The position numbers were made by a program, and so were the translations under genes. The notes under the pieces are model-generated. The model was not told the DNA's origin and made no database searches. It saw nothing but the letters and a program-made list of their open reading frames with translations. This document shows positions 1-10,053 of a stretch of DNA of 64,000 nt, one piece after another. This stretch comes from Rhizobium sp. TH135. GTDB taxonomy: Bacteria; Pseudomonadota; Alphaproteobacteria; Rhizobiales; Rhizobiaceae. Position 1 is the stretch's first letter. Every line of letters begins with the position of its first letter. The stretch lies in NCBI RefSeq assembly GCF_002855515.1, contig NZ_PKRP01000002.1, positions 310,001-374,000 on the forward strand. The letters are read 5' to 3'.

Positions 1-1260
1 TCCGTCTACAAGGTTGATCTGGACGAACTGCAGGGTGAGGCAGGCGGCTCGACGAGCCAGTTGCGCGAAGTATTCGCCGATCCGCTCTTGTCGGGCGAAC
101 TCCCTGGCGATCAGGAGCTGATCGAAGTGGCCGAGGCCGCACCCAATGCCGCGAGCGGTATCGTCAAGCTCTACCGTGCCTATAGAGAACAAGCGGCACG
201 CCTCTCTGATCTCGCTGATCTCCTCGCCCGCGAGGGGCACGAGACCTCTCTGTCAGGTGCCCGCCTGCCGATCGATGAAGTCCGCGAAGTCTTCGAGCGC
301 CGACCGAATTATTTCGTCCGGCTCGACGAGGCGGCCGAGAGTTTCCACGCCGGTCTTGGCCTGTCAGCCGGGGATGATCTGGCCGTCGCCCTCAAGGCCT
401 GGCTGCGCTCCACGCATGGCATTGTGGTGCGCGCGCTTCCCGTCCAGACCATGCCCTCGCTGCGCCGCCGCTACGACCGCCATTCCATGCGCCTCTTCCT
501 TTCGGAGCGCTTGTCACCCTTCGATCAGCTGCGCGAGGTTGCCATGGAAGTTGTGCTTCTGGCGCTCGGCGAACATGTCCAGGCAGAGCTTGAACTCCTG
601 GAGCTCTCCTCCGGCGAGGCGCGCCGCATCGCCCGCTTCGAGCTGGCGCGCTACACCGCGCATGCCCTGATGATGCCTTATGGCGCCTTCCTCTCGGCGG
701 CCATCCGCGCCCGTTACGACATCGACGTGCTGCGTGCACGCTTCAATGTCTCCTTCGAACAGGCTGCGAACCGGCTGACCATGATGCAGCGCCCGGGTGC
801 TACGGGCGTGCCATTCTTCATGATGGAGATCGACAATGCCGGAAACCGTTTCCGCCGGGCAGGCGCAGCAGGCTTTCCGCATTCGAAGTTCGGCGGCGGC
901 TGTCCCAAGCTCAATGTCCATGCCGCTTTTTCCCAGCCGGGCCAGATTCTGGTCGAGCAAGTCGAGATGCCGGATGGTAGCGCCTTCCTGACCATGTCGC
1001 GCACGTTGGAGGGCCCGCAGGCAAGCTTCGGCGAACGTATCCGCCGCACGGCGCTGCTCGTCGGCTGCGATGCATCGAGCCGGGACGAGGTCGCCTATGC
1101 CGCCGCCCTTCCGGACCGCTCCGTGCCCGCAATCGCCATCGGCCCGGCCTGTCGTCTGTGCGAAAGGTCGGGCTGTCTCGCCCGTGCGGAGCCGCCGCTC
1201 ACCCGGCCGCTCGGCCTCGACGAAATGGTCACGGGCCTCTCTGCTTTCGATTTCCAGTAA
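1..1260 (+). CDS. ScfR-type short-chain acyl-CoA-responsive XRE/IrrE-domain regulator, 5' truncated
   Basis: The reading frame is open from base 1, so the N-terminal part, including the expected HTH_3 domain, lies outside the window. What remains is about 419 codons. It contains an IrrE N-terminal-like (DUF955/ImmA) region around the ERLSPFDQLREVAMEV stretch. The DUF2083 C-terminal domain follows, with its typical GGGCPKLNVHAAFSQPG motif and a Cys-rich tail (CRLCERSGC). Characterised members of this family (PccR, RamB, ScfR) bind acyl-CoA-type ligands and control short-chain carboxylate metabolism. The acetoacetyl-CoA synthetase 6.6 kb downstream fits that theme, but a direct link is inference. 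The family call is firm; the target is unknown. Confidence 0.88.
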   Translation, partial: SVYKVDLDELQGEAGGSTSQLREVFADPLLSGELPGDQELIEVAEAAPNAASGIVKLYRAYREQAARLSDLADLLAREGHETSLSGARLPIDEVREVFERRPNYFVRLDEAAESFHAGLGLSAGDDLAVALKAWLRSTHGIVVRALPVQTMPSLRRRYDRHSMRLFLSERLSPFDQLREVAMEVVLLALGEHVQAELELLELSSGEARRIARFELARYTAHALMMPYGAFLSAAIRARYDIDVLRARFNVSFEQAANRLTMMQRPGATGVPFFMMEIDNAGNRFRRAGAAGFPHSKFGGGCPKLNVHAAFSQPGQILVEQVEMPDGSAFLTMSRTLEGPQASFGERIRRTALLVGCDASSRDEVAYAAALPDRSVPAIAIGPACRLCERSGCLARAEPPLTRPLGLDEMVTGLSAFDFQ

Positions 1261-1304
1261 GTGAAATCCCCCCGATAAAGCATTCGCGACTGCGAAGAAT
1301 TTCG

Positions 1305-1333
1305 CTTGTCGCCCGTCCAATTCCTTTCTAGTC
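1305..1333 (+). promoter_or_regulatory. Candidate sigma70-type promoter of potF
   Basis: CTTGTC at 1305-1310 and CTAGTC at 1328-1333 are separated by 17 bases. This resembles the alphaproteobacterial CTTGAC-N17-CTATAT pattern with mismatches in both boxes. It lies about 65 bases before the potF start. It is read by eye and only tentative. Confidence 0.3.
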
Positions 1334-1398
1334 TCTTAAAAAATAACGGGAATGGCACCGGGGGCTCCTTGCTCCCGCAGGCTGGAACAGGAGAAAAA

Positions 1399-2499
1399 AT
1401 GAAGGCTCATTTCATCCGTACGGCGTCGGTAGCCCTGGCGACGATCTTCATCGCATCGGCTGTCCAGGCGCAGGAACGCGTCGTCAACGTCTACAATTGG
1501 TCCGACTACATCGACGAATCCGTCCTTGCCGATTTCACCAAGGAAACGGGCATCAAGGTCGTCTACGACGTCTTCGATTCGAATGAACTGCTTGAGACGA
1601 AGCTTCTCGCCGGCGGCTCGGGTTACGACGTTGTCGTGCCGACAGCGCCTTTCCTCGCGCGTCAGATCCAGGCCGGCGTTTTCCAGAAGCTCGACAAGTC
1701 GAAGCTGCCCAACCTCACCAATCTCTGGCCGATGGTCAGCGAGCGTCTGGCGAAATACGACCCCGGCAACGAATACGCCGTCAACTACATGTGGGGCACC
1801 ACGGGCATCGGCTACAACGTCGCCAAGGTCAAGGAAGCGCTCGGCGCAGACTTCACGGTCGACAGCTGGGATGCGATCTTCAAGCCTGAGAATGCCGAGA
1901 AGCTGAAGTCCTGCGGCATCAACATCCTCGATGCCTCGGACGAGACTTTCGCCATTGCCATGAACTATATCGGCAAGGACCCGGACAGCAAGGAAACGGC
2001 TGATCTGGAAGCCGGTGGCGAAGTCTACATGAAGATCCGCCCCTCGGTGCGCACCTTCAATTCTTCCGCCTATATCGACGATCTCGCCAATGGCGACGTC
2101 TGCGTGACGATCGGCTGGTCGGGCGACATTCTGCAGGCGAAGGCTCGTGCCGAGGAAGCCAAGAATGGCGTCGAGATCAACTACGTCATCCCGAAGGAAG
2201 GCACCTACATGTGGTTCGACAACATGGCGATCCCCGCGGATGCCAAGAACGTTGCCGAAGCGCATGAGTTCATCAACTTCCTGATGCGGCCCGACGTGAT
2301 CGCCAAGGCCTCCAACTATGTCCAGTATGCCAACGGCAATCTGGCCTCCAAGGATCTGCTTGATCCGGAAGTGAAGGACAATCCGGCTGTCTACCCGCCG
2401 GAAGATGTCATGGCGAAGCTCTTCACGATCTCGCCTTACGGCTCGCGCGAACAACGCGTGCTGAACCGGGTCTGGACGACGATCAAAACCGGTAGCTGA
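1399..2499 (+). CDS. potF: Putrescine-binding periplasmic protein of an ABC importer
   Basis: This is the 366-residue polyamine-binding protein of the PotFGHI importer. A signal peptide covers residues 1-24 (Lys/Arg start, hydrophobic core, cleavage after VQA). The mature protein begins with the family-typical VVNVYNWSDYID segment and carries GTTGIGYN and DNMAIPADA further on, as in PotF/PotD. The ATG at 1399 is preferred over upstream in-frame codons because it follows a purine-rich SD (caggagaaaa) and opens the signal peptide. It is the first gene of potFGHI. A hairpin separates it from potG, which probably keeps the binding protein more abundant than the membrane parts. Putrescine is the likely ligand, since a putrescine catabolic operon lies at 35.6-39.2 kb; spermidine cannot be excluded. 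Confidence 0.93.
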   Translation: MKAHFIRTASVALATIFIASAVQAQERVVNVYNWSDYIDESVLADFTKETGIKVVYDVFDSNELLETKLLAGGSGYDVVVPTAPFLARQIQAGVFQKLDKSKLPNLTNLWPMVSERLAKYDPGNEYAVNYMWGTTGIGYNVAKVKEALGADFTVDSWDAIFKPENAEKLKSCGINILDASDETFAIAMNYIGKDPDSKETADLEAGGEVYMKIRPSVRTFNSSAYIDDLANGDVCVTIGWSGDILQAKARAEEAKNGVEINYVIPKEGTYMWFDNMAIPADAKNVAEAHEFINFLMRPDVIAKASNYVQYANGNLASKDLLDPEVKDNPAVYPPEDVMAKLFTISPYGSREQRVLNRVWTTIKTGS

Positions 2500-2507
2500 T
2501 CAAACAC

Positions 2508-2540
2508 AAATCGCCGGGCGCCAAAAGCGCCCGGCGATTT
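2508..2540 (+). terminator. Hairpin between potF and potG (attenuator or mRNA-stabilising stem)
   Basis: A perfect 14-bp inverted repeat occupies 2508-2521 and 2527-2540 with loop caaaa. No T-run follows, so it is not a strong rho-independent terminator. Such stems after binding-protein genes commonly protect the upstream transcript and lower downstream expression. Confidence 0.6.
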
Positions 2541-2583
2541 ACTTGCGGATAGGGGCAACAAGAATAACGGCTGGGATCGGGTA

Positions 2584-3738
2584 ATGGCGAAGACACTGGG
2601 GCCTGTTAAGCGTAAATTCTCTCCTTGGACTGATCCGGATGCCGTACCGTTCATCCGCTTCGAAAATGTCACAAAGCGTTTCGGCGATTTCATCGCGGTC
2701 GACAATCTGAGCCTGGATATCTACGAGCGCGAGTTCTTCTCGCTGCTTGGACCATCGGGCTGCGGCAAGACCACTCTGATGCGCATGCTCGCCGGCTTTG
2801 AGGCGCCGACATCCGGCCGTATCCTGCTCCAGGGGCAGGATCTCTCCGGCGTGCCGCCCTACAAGCGTCCCACCAATATGATGTTCCAGTCCTATGCGCT
2901 CTTCCCGCATATGTCGGTCGAAAAGAACATCGCCTTCGGCCTCGAGCAGGACAATCTGCCGAAGGCCGAGATCGAGGCCCGCGTTCAGGAAATGCTGAAG
3001 CTGGTCAAGCTCGACCAGTTCGCCAAGCGCAAGCCCAATCAGCTCTCCGGCGGCCAGCGCCAGCGCGTGGCGCTCGCCCGCTCGCTCGCCAAGCGCCCCA
3101 AGGTCCTGCTCCTCGACGAGCCGCTCGGCGCGCTCGATCGCAAGCTGCGCGAGGAAACCCAGTTCGAGCTGATGGACATCCAGACCAAGCTCGGTCTCAC
3201 CTTCCTGATCGTCACCCATGACCAGGAAGAGGCAATGACTGTGTCCGACCGCATCGCGGTCATGGACAAGGGCATCCTCGTCCAGGTGGCAACGCCCGCC
3301 GAAATCTATGAGGCACCGAATTCGCGTTACGTTGCGGACTTCATCGGCGACATCAACATCCTTGAGGCCAAGGTCGAAACCAAGGAAACCCATGGCGCCG
3401 CCGAACTCGTCCACATCGACAGCGAGGGCGTGAAGATCACCGTCGATCAGGCCTGCGAAGCGGTGAAGGGCGATGCAGTCGCCTTCGCGATCCGCCCGGA
3501 AAAGGTCCGCATCTCGACCACCGCACCTGAGGGCACTGTGGCCAACTCGCTGCATGGCGAGGTCTGGGATATCGGCTATCTCGGGGACTTCTCTGTCTTC
3601 ATCGTCCGGCTCGACGATGGCCGCATGTTCCGCGCAGCACAGGCCAATGTCGCCCGTCTCGTCGATCGCCCGATCACCTTCGGTGACATGGTCTGGTTGT
3701 CCTGGTCGGCCGATGCCGGCCTCGTTCTGACCCGCTGA
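2584..3738 (+). CDS. potG: Putrescine ABC transporter ATP-binding protein
   Basis: This 384-residue ATPase energises putrescine import. Walker A GPSGCGKTT is at residues 56-64, the Q-loop is in MFQSYALFPHM, LSGGQ is at 154-158, Walker B LLLDEP at 175-180, and the H-loop His is at about 212. A TOBE-type C-terminal domain (about 290-384) is typical of PotA/PotG/MalK-like subunits. A roughly 20-residue extension precedes the ABC domain, as in rhizobial PotG. Spacing to potH is 12 bases, with a good SD (gaggagg) between them, so translation is probably coupled. Start at ATG 2584. Confidence 0.93.
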   Translation: MAKTLGPVKRKFSPWTDPDAVPFIRFENVTKRFGDFIAVDNLSLDIYEREFFSLLGPSGCGKTTLMRMLAGFEAPTSGRILLQGQDLSGVPPYKRPTNMMFQSYALFPHMSVEKNIAFGLEQDNLPKAEIEARVQEMLKLVKLDQFAKRKPNQLSGGQRQRVALARSLAKRPKVLLLDEPLGALDRKLREETQFELMDIQTKLGLTFLIVTHDQEEAMTVSDRIAVMDKGILVQVATPAEIYEAPNSRYVADFIGDINILEAKVETKETHGAAELVHIDSEGVKITVDQACEAVKGDAVAFAIRPEKVRISTTAPEGTVANSLHGEVWDIGYLGDFSVFIVRLDDGRMFRAAQANVARLVDRPITFGDMVWLSWSADAGLVLTR

Positions 3739-3750
3739 GGAGGGCGCCCC

Positions 3751-4656
3751 ATGGCCGATAGTGTCACCGCCTCCAAACCAGGGTTAGCCCGCTGGCTGGT
3801 CGTCATCATTCCCTATCTCTGGATGGTGCTGTTCTTCCTGACGCCCTTCCTGATCATCGTGAAGATCTCGCTGTCCGACACCGAGATTGCCATGCCACCC
3901 TATACGCCGGTGCTGGAAAGCTTCTCGGCGATTGGCGATTTCATCTCGCAGCTCGACTTCGAGAACTATCTCTTCCTCACGGAGGACCCACTTTACGTCA
4001 ACGCCTACATGTCCTCACTGCGGATCGCGTTGATCTCCACCCTGCTGCTGCTGCTGATCGGCTACCCCATGGCGCTCGCCATGGCGCGCGCCTCCGTCTC
4101 CGTTCGACCGACCCTGGTGATGCTGGTGATCCTGCCCTTCTGGACCTCCTTCCTGATCCGCGTCTACGCCTGGATCGGCATCTTGAAGCCGGAGGGCCTG
4201 CTGACCGTGCTCCTGCAGTCAGTCGGATTGATGGACGAGGGAAGTCAGGTGCAGATCTTCCGCACCGAAATCGCCGTCTTCATCGGCATCGTCTATTCCT
4301 ATCTGCCCTTCATGGTGCTGCCGCTCTATTCGGCCCTCGAAAAGATGGACGGCACGCTGCTGGAGGCAGCAAGCGATCTCGGCTGCCCGCCCTGGAAGGC
4401 CTTCTGGAAGATCACTTTCCCCCTCTCGATCCCTGGCGTCATCGCCGGCTCGATGATCTGCTTCATCCCGATCACAGGCGAATTCGTCATCCCCGATCTG
4501 CTCGGTGGCGCCGATACGCTCATGATCGGCAAGACGCTGTGGACCGAGTTCTTCGGCAATCGCGACTGGCCGCTTGCCTCCGCCGTTGCCGTCCTGCTGC
4601 TCCTCATTCTGGTCGTGCCCATCGCGATCTTCCAGAACCAGCAGCAGAAAGTGTGA
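3751..4656 (+). CDS. potH: Putrescine ABC transporter permease, PotB/PotH type
   Basis: This inner-membrane permease of 301 residues has about six transmembrane helices. The cytoplasmic EAA loop (EAASDLGCPPWKAFWKITFP) that docks on the ATPase is intact. The N-terminal WLVVIIPYLWMVLFFLTPFLI segment is typical of PotB/PotH. It lies 12 bases after potG and 10 bases before potI, in one operon. It pairs with PotI to form the heterodimeric channel. Confidence 0.93.
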   Translation: MADSVTASKPGLARWLVVIIPYLWMVLFFLTPFLIIVKISLSDTEIAMPPYTPVLESFSAIGDFISQLDFENYLFLTEDPLYVNAYMSSLRIALISTLLLLLIGYPMALAMARASVSVRPTLVMLVILPFWTSFLIRVYAWIGILKPEGLLTVLLQSVGLMDEGSQVQIFRTEIAVFIGIVYSYLPFMVLPLYSALEKMDGTLLEAASDLGCPPWKAFWKITFPLSIPGVIAGSMICFIPITGEFVIPDLLGGADTLMIGKTLWTEFFGNRDWPLASAVAVLLLLILVVPIAIFQNQQQKV

Positions 4657-4666
4657 GGGCGGACCG

Positions 4667-5488
4667 ATGAGACCTGGAAAATTCGACGCGACGATCCTGA
4701 CACTCGGTTTCGCCTTTCTCTACATCCCGATCCTGATCCTGGTGATCTACTCCTTCAACGAGTCGAAACTGGTGACGGTCTGGGGCGGCTTTTCGCTCAA
4801 ATGGTATGGAGAGATGTGGCGCAATGACGGGCTCATGAGTGCGGCCTGGGTGACGCTGCAGGTCGGCCTTCTGAGTGCGACGCTCGGCACGATCCTCGGC
4901 ACGCTCGCGGCCCTGACACTCGTTCGCTACACGCGCTTTCGCGGCAGGCTGCTCTTCTCCGGCATGGTCTATGCACCACTCGTCATGCCCGAGGTGATCA
5001 CCGGCCTGTCGCTGCTCTTGCTCTTCGTCGCAATCGGTATCGACCGAGGGCTGATGACGGTCGTGATCGCCCACACCACCTTCACCATGTGCTACGTCGC
5101 GATCGTCGTGCAGTCTCGCCTGCTCACCTTCGACACGAGCCTCGAGGAAGCAGCTCAGGATCTCGGCTGCCCGCCGGTCAAGACCTTCTTCAAGGTCACC
5201 CTGCCGCTCATCCTGCCCGCCGTCATTTCCGGGTGGATGTTGGCCTTCACGCTGTCCCTGGACGATCTCGTGATTGCGAGCTTCACCACTGGTCCGGGCG
5301 CCACGACCCTTCCGATCAAGATCTATTCGCAGGTCCGCCTCGGGGTCACGCCCGAGATCAATGCCATCTGCACCATCCTGATCGGCATTGTCACCATCGG
5401 CGTCATCATCGCCTCCATCGGCACCAAGCAGCGCGAACTCCAGCGTCAGCGGGACGAGCACGTCGCTGCCCGTGGCACCTTGGCCTGA
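4667..5488 (+). CDS. potI: Putrescine ABC transporter permease, PotC/PotI type
   Basis: This is the second permease subunit, 273 residues, with about six transmembrane helices. It shows the PotC/PotI N-terminus (FAFLYIPILILVIYSFNES) and an EAA loop (EAAQDLGCPPVKTFFKVTLP). ATG 4667 was chosen because it opens the first helix and follows a ggcgga SD after the potH stop; an in-frame upstream extension would overlap potH heavily. It is the last gene of potFGHI. A GC-rich hairpin follows at 5500-5525. Confidence 0.92.
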   Translation: MRPGKFDATILTLGFAFLYIPILILVIYSFNESKLVTVWGGFSLKWYGEMWRNDGLMSAAWVTLQVGLLSATLGTILGTLAALTLVRYTRFRGRLLFSGMVYAPLVMPEVITGLSLLLLFVAIGIDRGLMTVVIAHTTFTMCYVAIVVQSRLLTFDTSLEEAAQDLGCPPVKTFFKVTLPLILPAVISGWMLAFTLSLDDLVIASFTTGPGATTLPIKIYSQVRLGVTPEINAICTILIGIVTIGVIIASIGTKQRELQRQRDEHVAARGTLA

Positions 5489-5499
5489 AGCTCTTGAAG

Positions 5500-5525
5500 G
5501 CTGCCCCGGTCAACCCCGGGGCGGC
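5500..5525. terminator. GC-rich hairpin at the convergent end of potI and the DUF6460 gene
   Basis: A 10-bp stem (5500-5509 with 5516-5525, one G-T pair) with loop tcaacc sits between the two converging genes and overlaps the last codons of the minus-strand gene. It has no T-run, so terminator function is uncertain. Confidence 0.35.
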
Positions 5526-5752
5526 ATCAGAAGATAGGTGGTGAGCCAGATCGGCAGGATGACAACTGCCCCCATCACCATGCGCGGCGCGGCCCAGGCA
5601 AAGGCCGATATGATGCCATTGTGCAGATCTTGTGCCGTCACGCCCATGCTGTCGAGCACCGCCCTTGGCGTGATGCCGAAGAACGACAACAGACTGCCGG
5701 CCAGCAGCGAGGCCAACGCCAGTTTGAAAAACCCCGATAACACTGACTGCAC
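5510..5752 (-). CDS. DUF6460-like small membrane protein
   Basis: This 80-residue protein starts at a GTG. It has two hydrophobic segments (about residues 7-27 and 52-74) around a polar middle, FGITPRAVLDSMGVTAQDLHNG. The FFGITPRAVL motif and two-helix layout match the small DUF6460 family of Hyphomicrobiales, whose function is unknown. It converges on potI. It is separated by 84 bases from the AsmA gene upstream on the same strand and may be read through from it. The family call is from memory of the motif and is moderately sure. Confidence 0.65.
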   Translation of the reverse strand: MQSVLSGFFKLALASLLAGSLLSFFGITPRAVLDSMGVTAQDLHNGIISAFAWAAPRMVMGAVVILPIWLTTYLLMPPRG

Positions 5753-5836
5753 GTCTCGTCCCCCGGATCCCCGACTCGGTCCATTCTAGTATTTGCAGTC
5801 TCGAATGAAACAGCAGGCGAGGCCAGGGCGAGACCT

Positions 5837-7708
5837 TTATTGACCCGTGACGGGAACGGGCGGGATGGGCGAGATCACGGGATCATGCCATGCTCCACCG
5901 ATGAAGAAGCGCAATGGCGGCGAATCCGGTTGCGGCGCTGTCCCCGGCTGCGAAAGCGTGCCTGTCAGGGCCAGGGCCTGACGGCTATAGGGGATGATCC
6001 CGGAAAGGACGAAGGTTTCTGTCTCGCCAACGATCTGCGCCTTGCCCACCTCCGCCGAGCCGTCCGAAAACCGCACGGCTATGTCCAGCGTCTGATAGTC
6101 GAACTCCCCCGAACCGGCGGCACTCAGCTGGAAATAGGCACGATCCGACGACAAGCGTCGCAGCCCGTCTGCATTGAAGCCGAGGAGTGCGCCATTGTCG
6201 GCACGGATGCTGAGACTGCCCGACATCGCCTCGATATTGCGACGCCAGCCAGGCCCCACCAACTTGGCATTGAGCGTCACCGACCCGATGCCTTTGAGCG
6301 ACAGGCTTGCGGGCGCTACCCGGGACATCAGCGATCCCAGATCGACGCGGTCCAGCATGATGGCGATGTCCGCGCCCTTGTCGAAGCCCTCGCCGCTGCC
6401 GCTGAGCAGCGCGGACAAGGTGCCGCCCATCAACTGCGTGTCTCCGATCACCAGCTTCAGTGACTCGTTGCCACCGATAAGGCTTGCGCCGAGGTCTTCG
6501 AGCTGAAAGCTCGCGAACGTCGCGGAACCGGCAGAGAGCCGCATGTCGACGTCGACCCAGCGAGTGAGGCTCGGCAGCCGCACATCGGTGCGGTCCTCGA
6601 GACTGATCGACAGCGCCTGCAGGAAATCGTCGAGATTGAGGAGGTCAACCGCCACCGTTCCGCTCAGAAGCGGTTTTGCATCGCCTCGCTTTTTGAGGGT
6701 CAGACTGCCGTCGCCGCGGCTGTCATTGATCTCGAATGCCAGGTTGTCGAACCGCCACTCCTCCTCTGCATTTGTCACCTGCGCGGTGAGCGAGGCGGTC
6801 TGCCACCGTTCGGTACCGGCGAGCCGCAATCCGAGCGCGGCGGCGGCCTGCGGCACATCCGAGATGCGCAACTCGAGATCGGCCTCATCGAGGCTCGATT
6901 GGTTGAGGTCGATCAATCCTTTGACCTGCCCGCTGAGGCCGGGAAGCGTGGCGGAAAGGTCAACCTCGCTGGCGGCACCCCCGAGCAGAAGCAGCGGGGT
7001 CGGCGTGGCCAGGGTGAGTGACATGCGACGCTCTGCAACGGTGAACGTCGCCTGACCGGAAAGAGCCGCCGTCAGACGCGGCCAATCGATCTTGGCATTC
7101 ATCCCGTCAGCCACGACCGTTGAGCCGCTCTTCGCATCGATCAGGGTGACCTCGCCATCGACGATCTCGATCGATCCGATCTCCGGTTCCTCCGCCCCGT
7201 CTCGTAGCGGCTCGTCCACCTGCCCGGCCTGCGCACTTCGGACGGCGGCGTTCAAAAGCCCGTCGCCACTCCAGTCCAGCCGGCCATCGATATCCCGCTC
7301 GATCCGTATCCGCGGGCGCTCGAAACGGAAGTCGTTGAAGTCGGGCTGGCCTTTCACCGCGGACAAGAGGCTGAACTCGGCAGTGAGGCTCTCGATCTCG
7401 ACGAAAGGCAGATCGTCACGCCGGATGGTCACGCCTTCAATCGTCACCTCGGGTCGCGGCCAGAAGCGTAGTTCCGATACATCCTCGATGGAAACCGGGT
7501 GGCCCGCCCATTGCGCCATGGCAGACTCGATCGCCGAGCGCACCACCGAGCTTGAAATCAGATAGGGGGCAGCGACGCGCAAGGAGATGGAGACGATGGC
7601 GCCCAGAGCCAGCACCAGAAGTCCGAGCTTCAGCAGCCGTCGGGTACGACGGCCACGGCCTGCGGATCCAGGGCTTTCAGATTGTCCGGCGCGTCGCAAG
7701 AATGTCAT
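5837..7708 (-). CDS. AsmA family protein
   Basis: This is a protein of about 623 residues with one N-terminal transmembrane anchor (LLKLGLLVLALGAIVSISL) and a large periplasmic part. The anchor is followed by VAAPYLIS...VRSAIESAMAQWAG and VEIEGVTI-like repeats of beta strands typical of AsmA. The C-terminal half, with LKGIGSVTLNAKLVGPG, FNADGLRRL and the late-stage AsmA_2 pattern, agrees. AsmA-like proteins sit between inner and outer membrane and are linked to phospholipid transport and outer-membrane assembly. ATG 7708 is used; a TTG at 7723 would add five residues. It is transcribed divergently from acetoacetyl-CoA synthetase. Confidence 0.88.
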   Translation of the reverse strand: MTFLRRAGQSESPGSAGRGRRTRRLLKLGLLVLALGAIVSISLRVAAPYLISSSVVRSAIESAMAQWAGHPVSIEDVSELRFWPRPEVTIEGVTIRRDDLPFVEIESLTAEFSLLSAVKGQPDFNDFRFERPRIRIERDIDGRLDWSGDGLLNAAVRSAQAGQVDEPLRDGAEEPEIGSIEIVDGEVTLIDAKSGSTVVADGMNAKIDWPRLTAALSGQATFTVAERRMSLTLATPTPLLLLGGAASEVDLSATLPGLSGQVKGLIDLNQSSLDEADLELRISDVPQAAAALGLRLAGTERWQTASLTAQVTNAEEEWRFDNLAFEINDSRGDGSLTLKKRGDAKPLLSGTVAVDLLNLDDFLQALSISLEDRTDVRLPSLTRWVDVDMRLSAGSATFASFQLEDLGASLIGGNESLKLVIGDTQLMGGTLSALLSGSGEGFDKGADIAIMLDRVDLGSLMSRVAPASLSLKGIGSVTLNAKLVGPGWRRNIEAMSGSLSIRADNGALLGFNADGLRRLSSDRAYFQLSAAGSGEFDYQTLDIAVRFSDGSAEVGKAQIVGETETFVLSGIIPYSRQALALTGTLSQPGTAPQPDSPPLRFFIGGAWHDPVISPIPPVPVTGQ

Positions 7709-7804
7709 TCTGGCCGTGTCCAAGAGCTTCGTCTAGTTCTTGTGGCGGATATAGGAATTCCGCCGCCCGTGCAACGAATGGACGGTCGTCCATTGGTTTC
7801 ACGG

Positions 7805-7832
7805 CTTTGTATCGCATTGCGGTATGCTATAG
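7805..7832 (+). promoter_or_regulatory. Candidate promoter of acetoacetyl-CoA synthetase
   Basis: CTTTGT at 7805-7810 and CTATAG at 7827-7832 are spaced 16 bases apart and sit 25 bases before the start codon. The -10 is close to the alphaproteobacterial consensus; the -35 is weaker. Confidence 0.4.
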
Positions 7833-7857
7833 AAAAGACATGACGAGGAGGAGCGGA

Positions 7858-9810
<1,953 letters not shown>

Positions 9811-10010
9811 CGAAAATCTGTCCCGAAACACAGCAATTTCAGGGCAATACCTCAAATGTTGGGTAGCTGGGCGACCCGCCCGGTAAGTTTCTCTTAACTG
9901 GCATTCGGCAAGACTGAGCCCAACTTGGAGATGCGCGATCAGACACGGCGAGGCCTCGCCTCCGACAGAATGTCGATCGCTCGACCACTCCGGTTCGACA
10001 GCATTGACTA

Positions 10011-10038
10011 AGGGCGGCTTCGGCCGCCCTTTTTTTAT
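10011..10038 (+). terminator. Rho-independent terminator with UUCG loop, 200 bases after acsA2
   Basis: The stem agggcggc/gccgccct (10011-10018, 10023-10030) with loop ttcg is followed directly by tttttt. It is a canonical plus-strand terminator. Bases 9811-10010 before it hold no convincing reading frame, so this is either a long 3' UTR of acsA2 or the end of a separate small RNA. Confidence 0.88.
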
Positions 10039-10053
10039 TCGGGATGACGTTGA

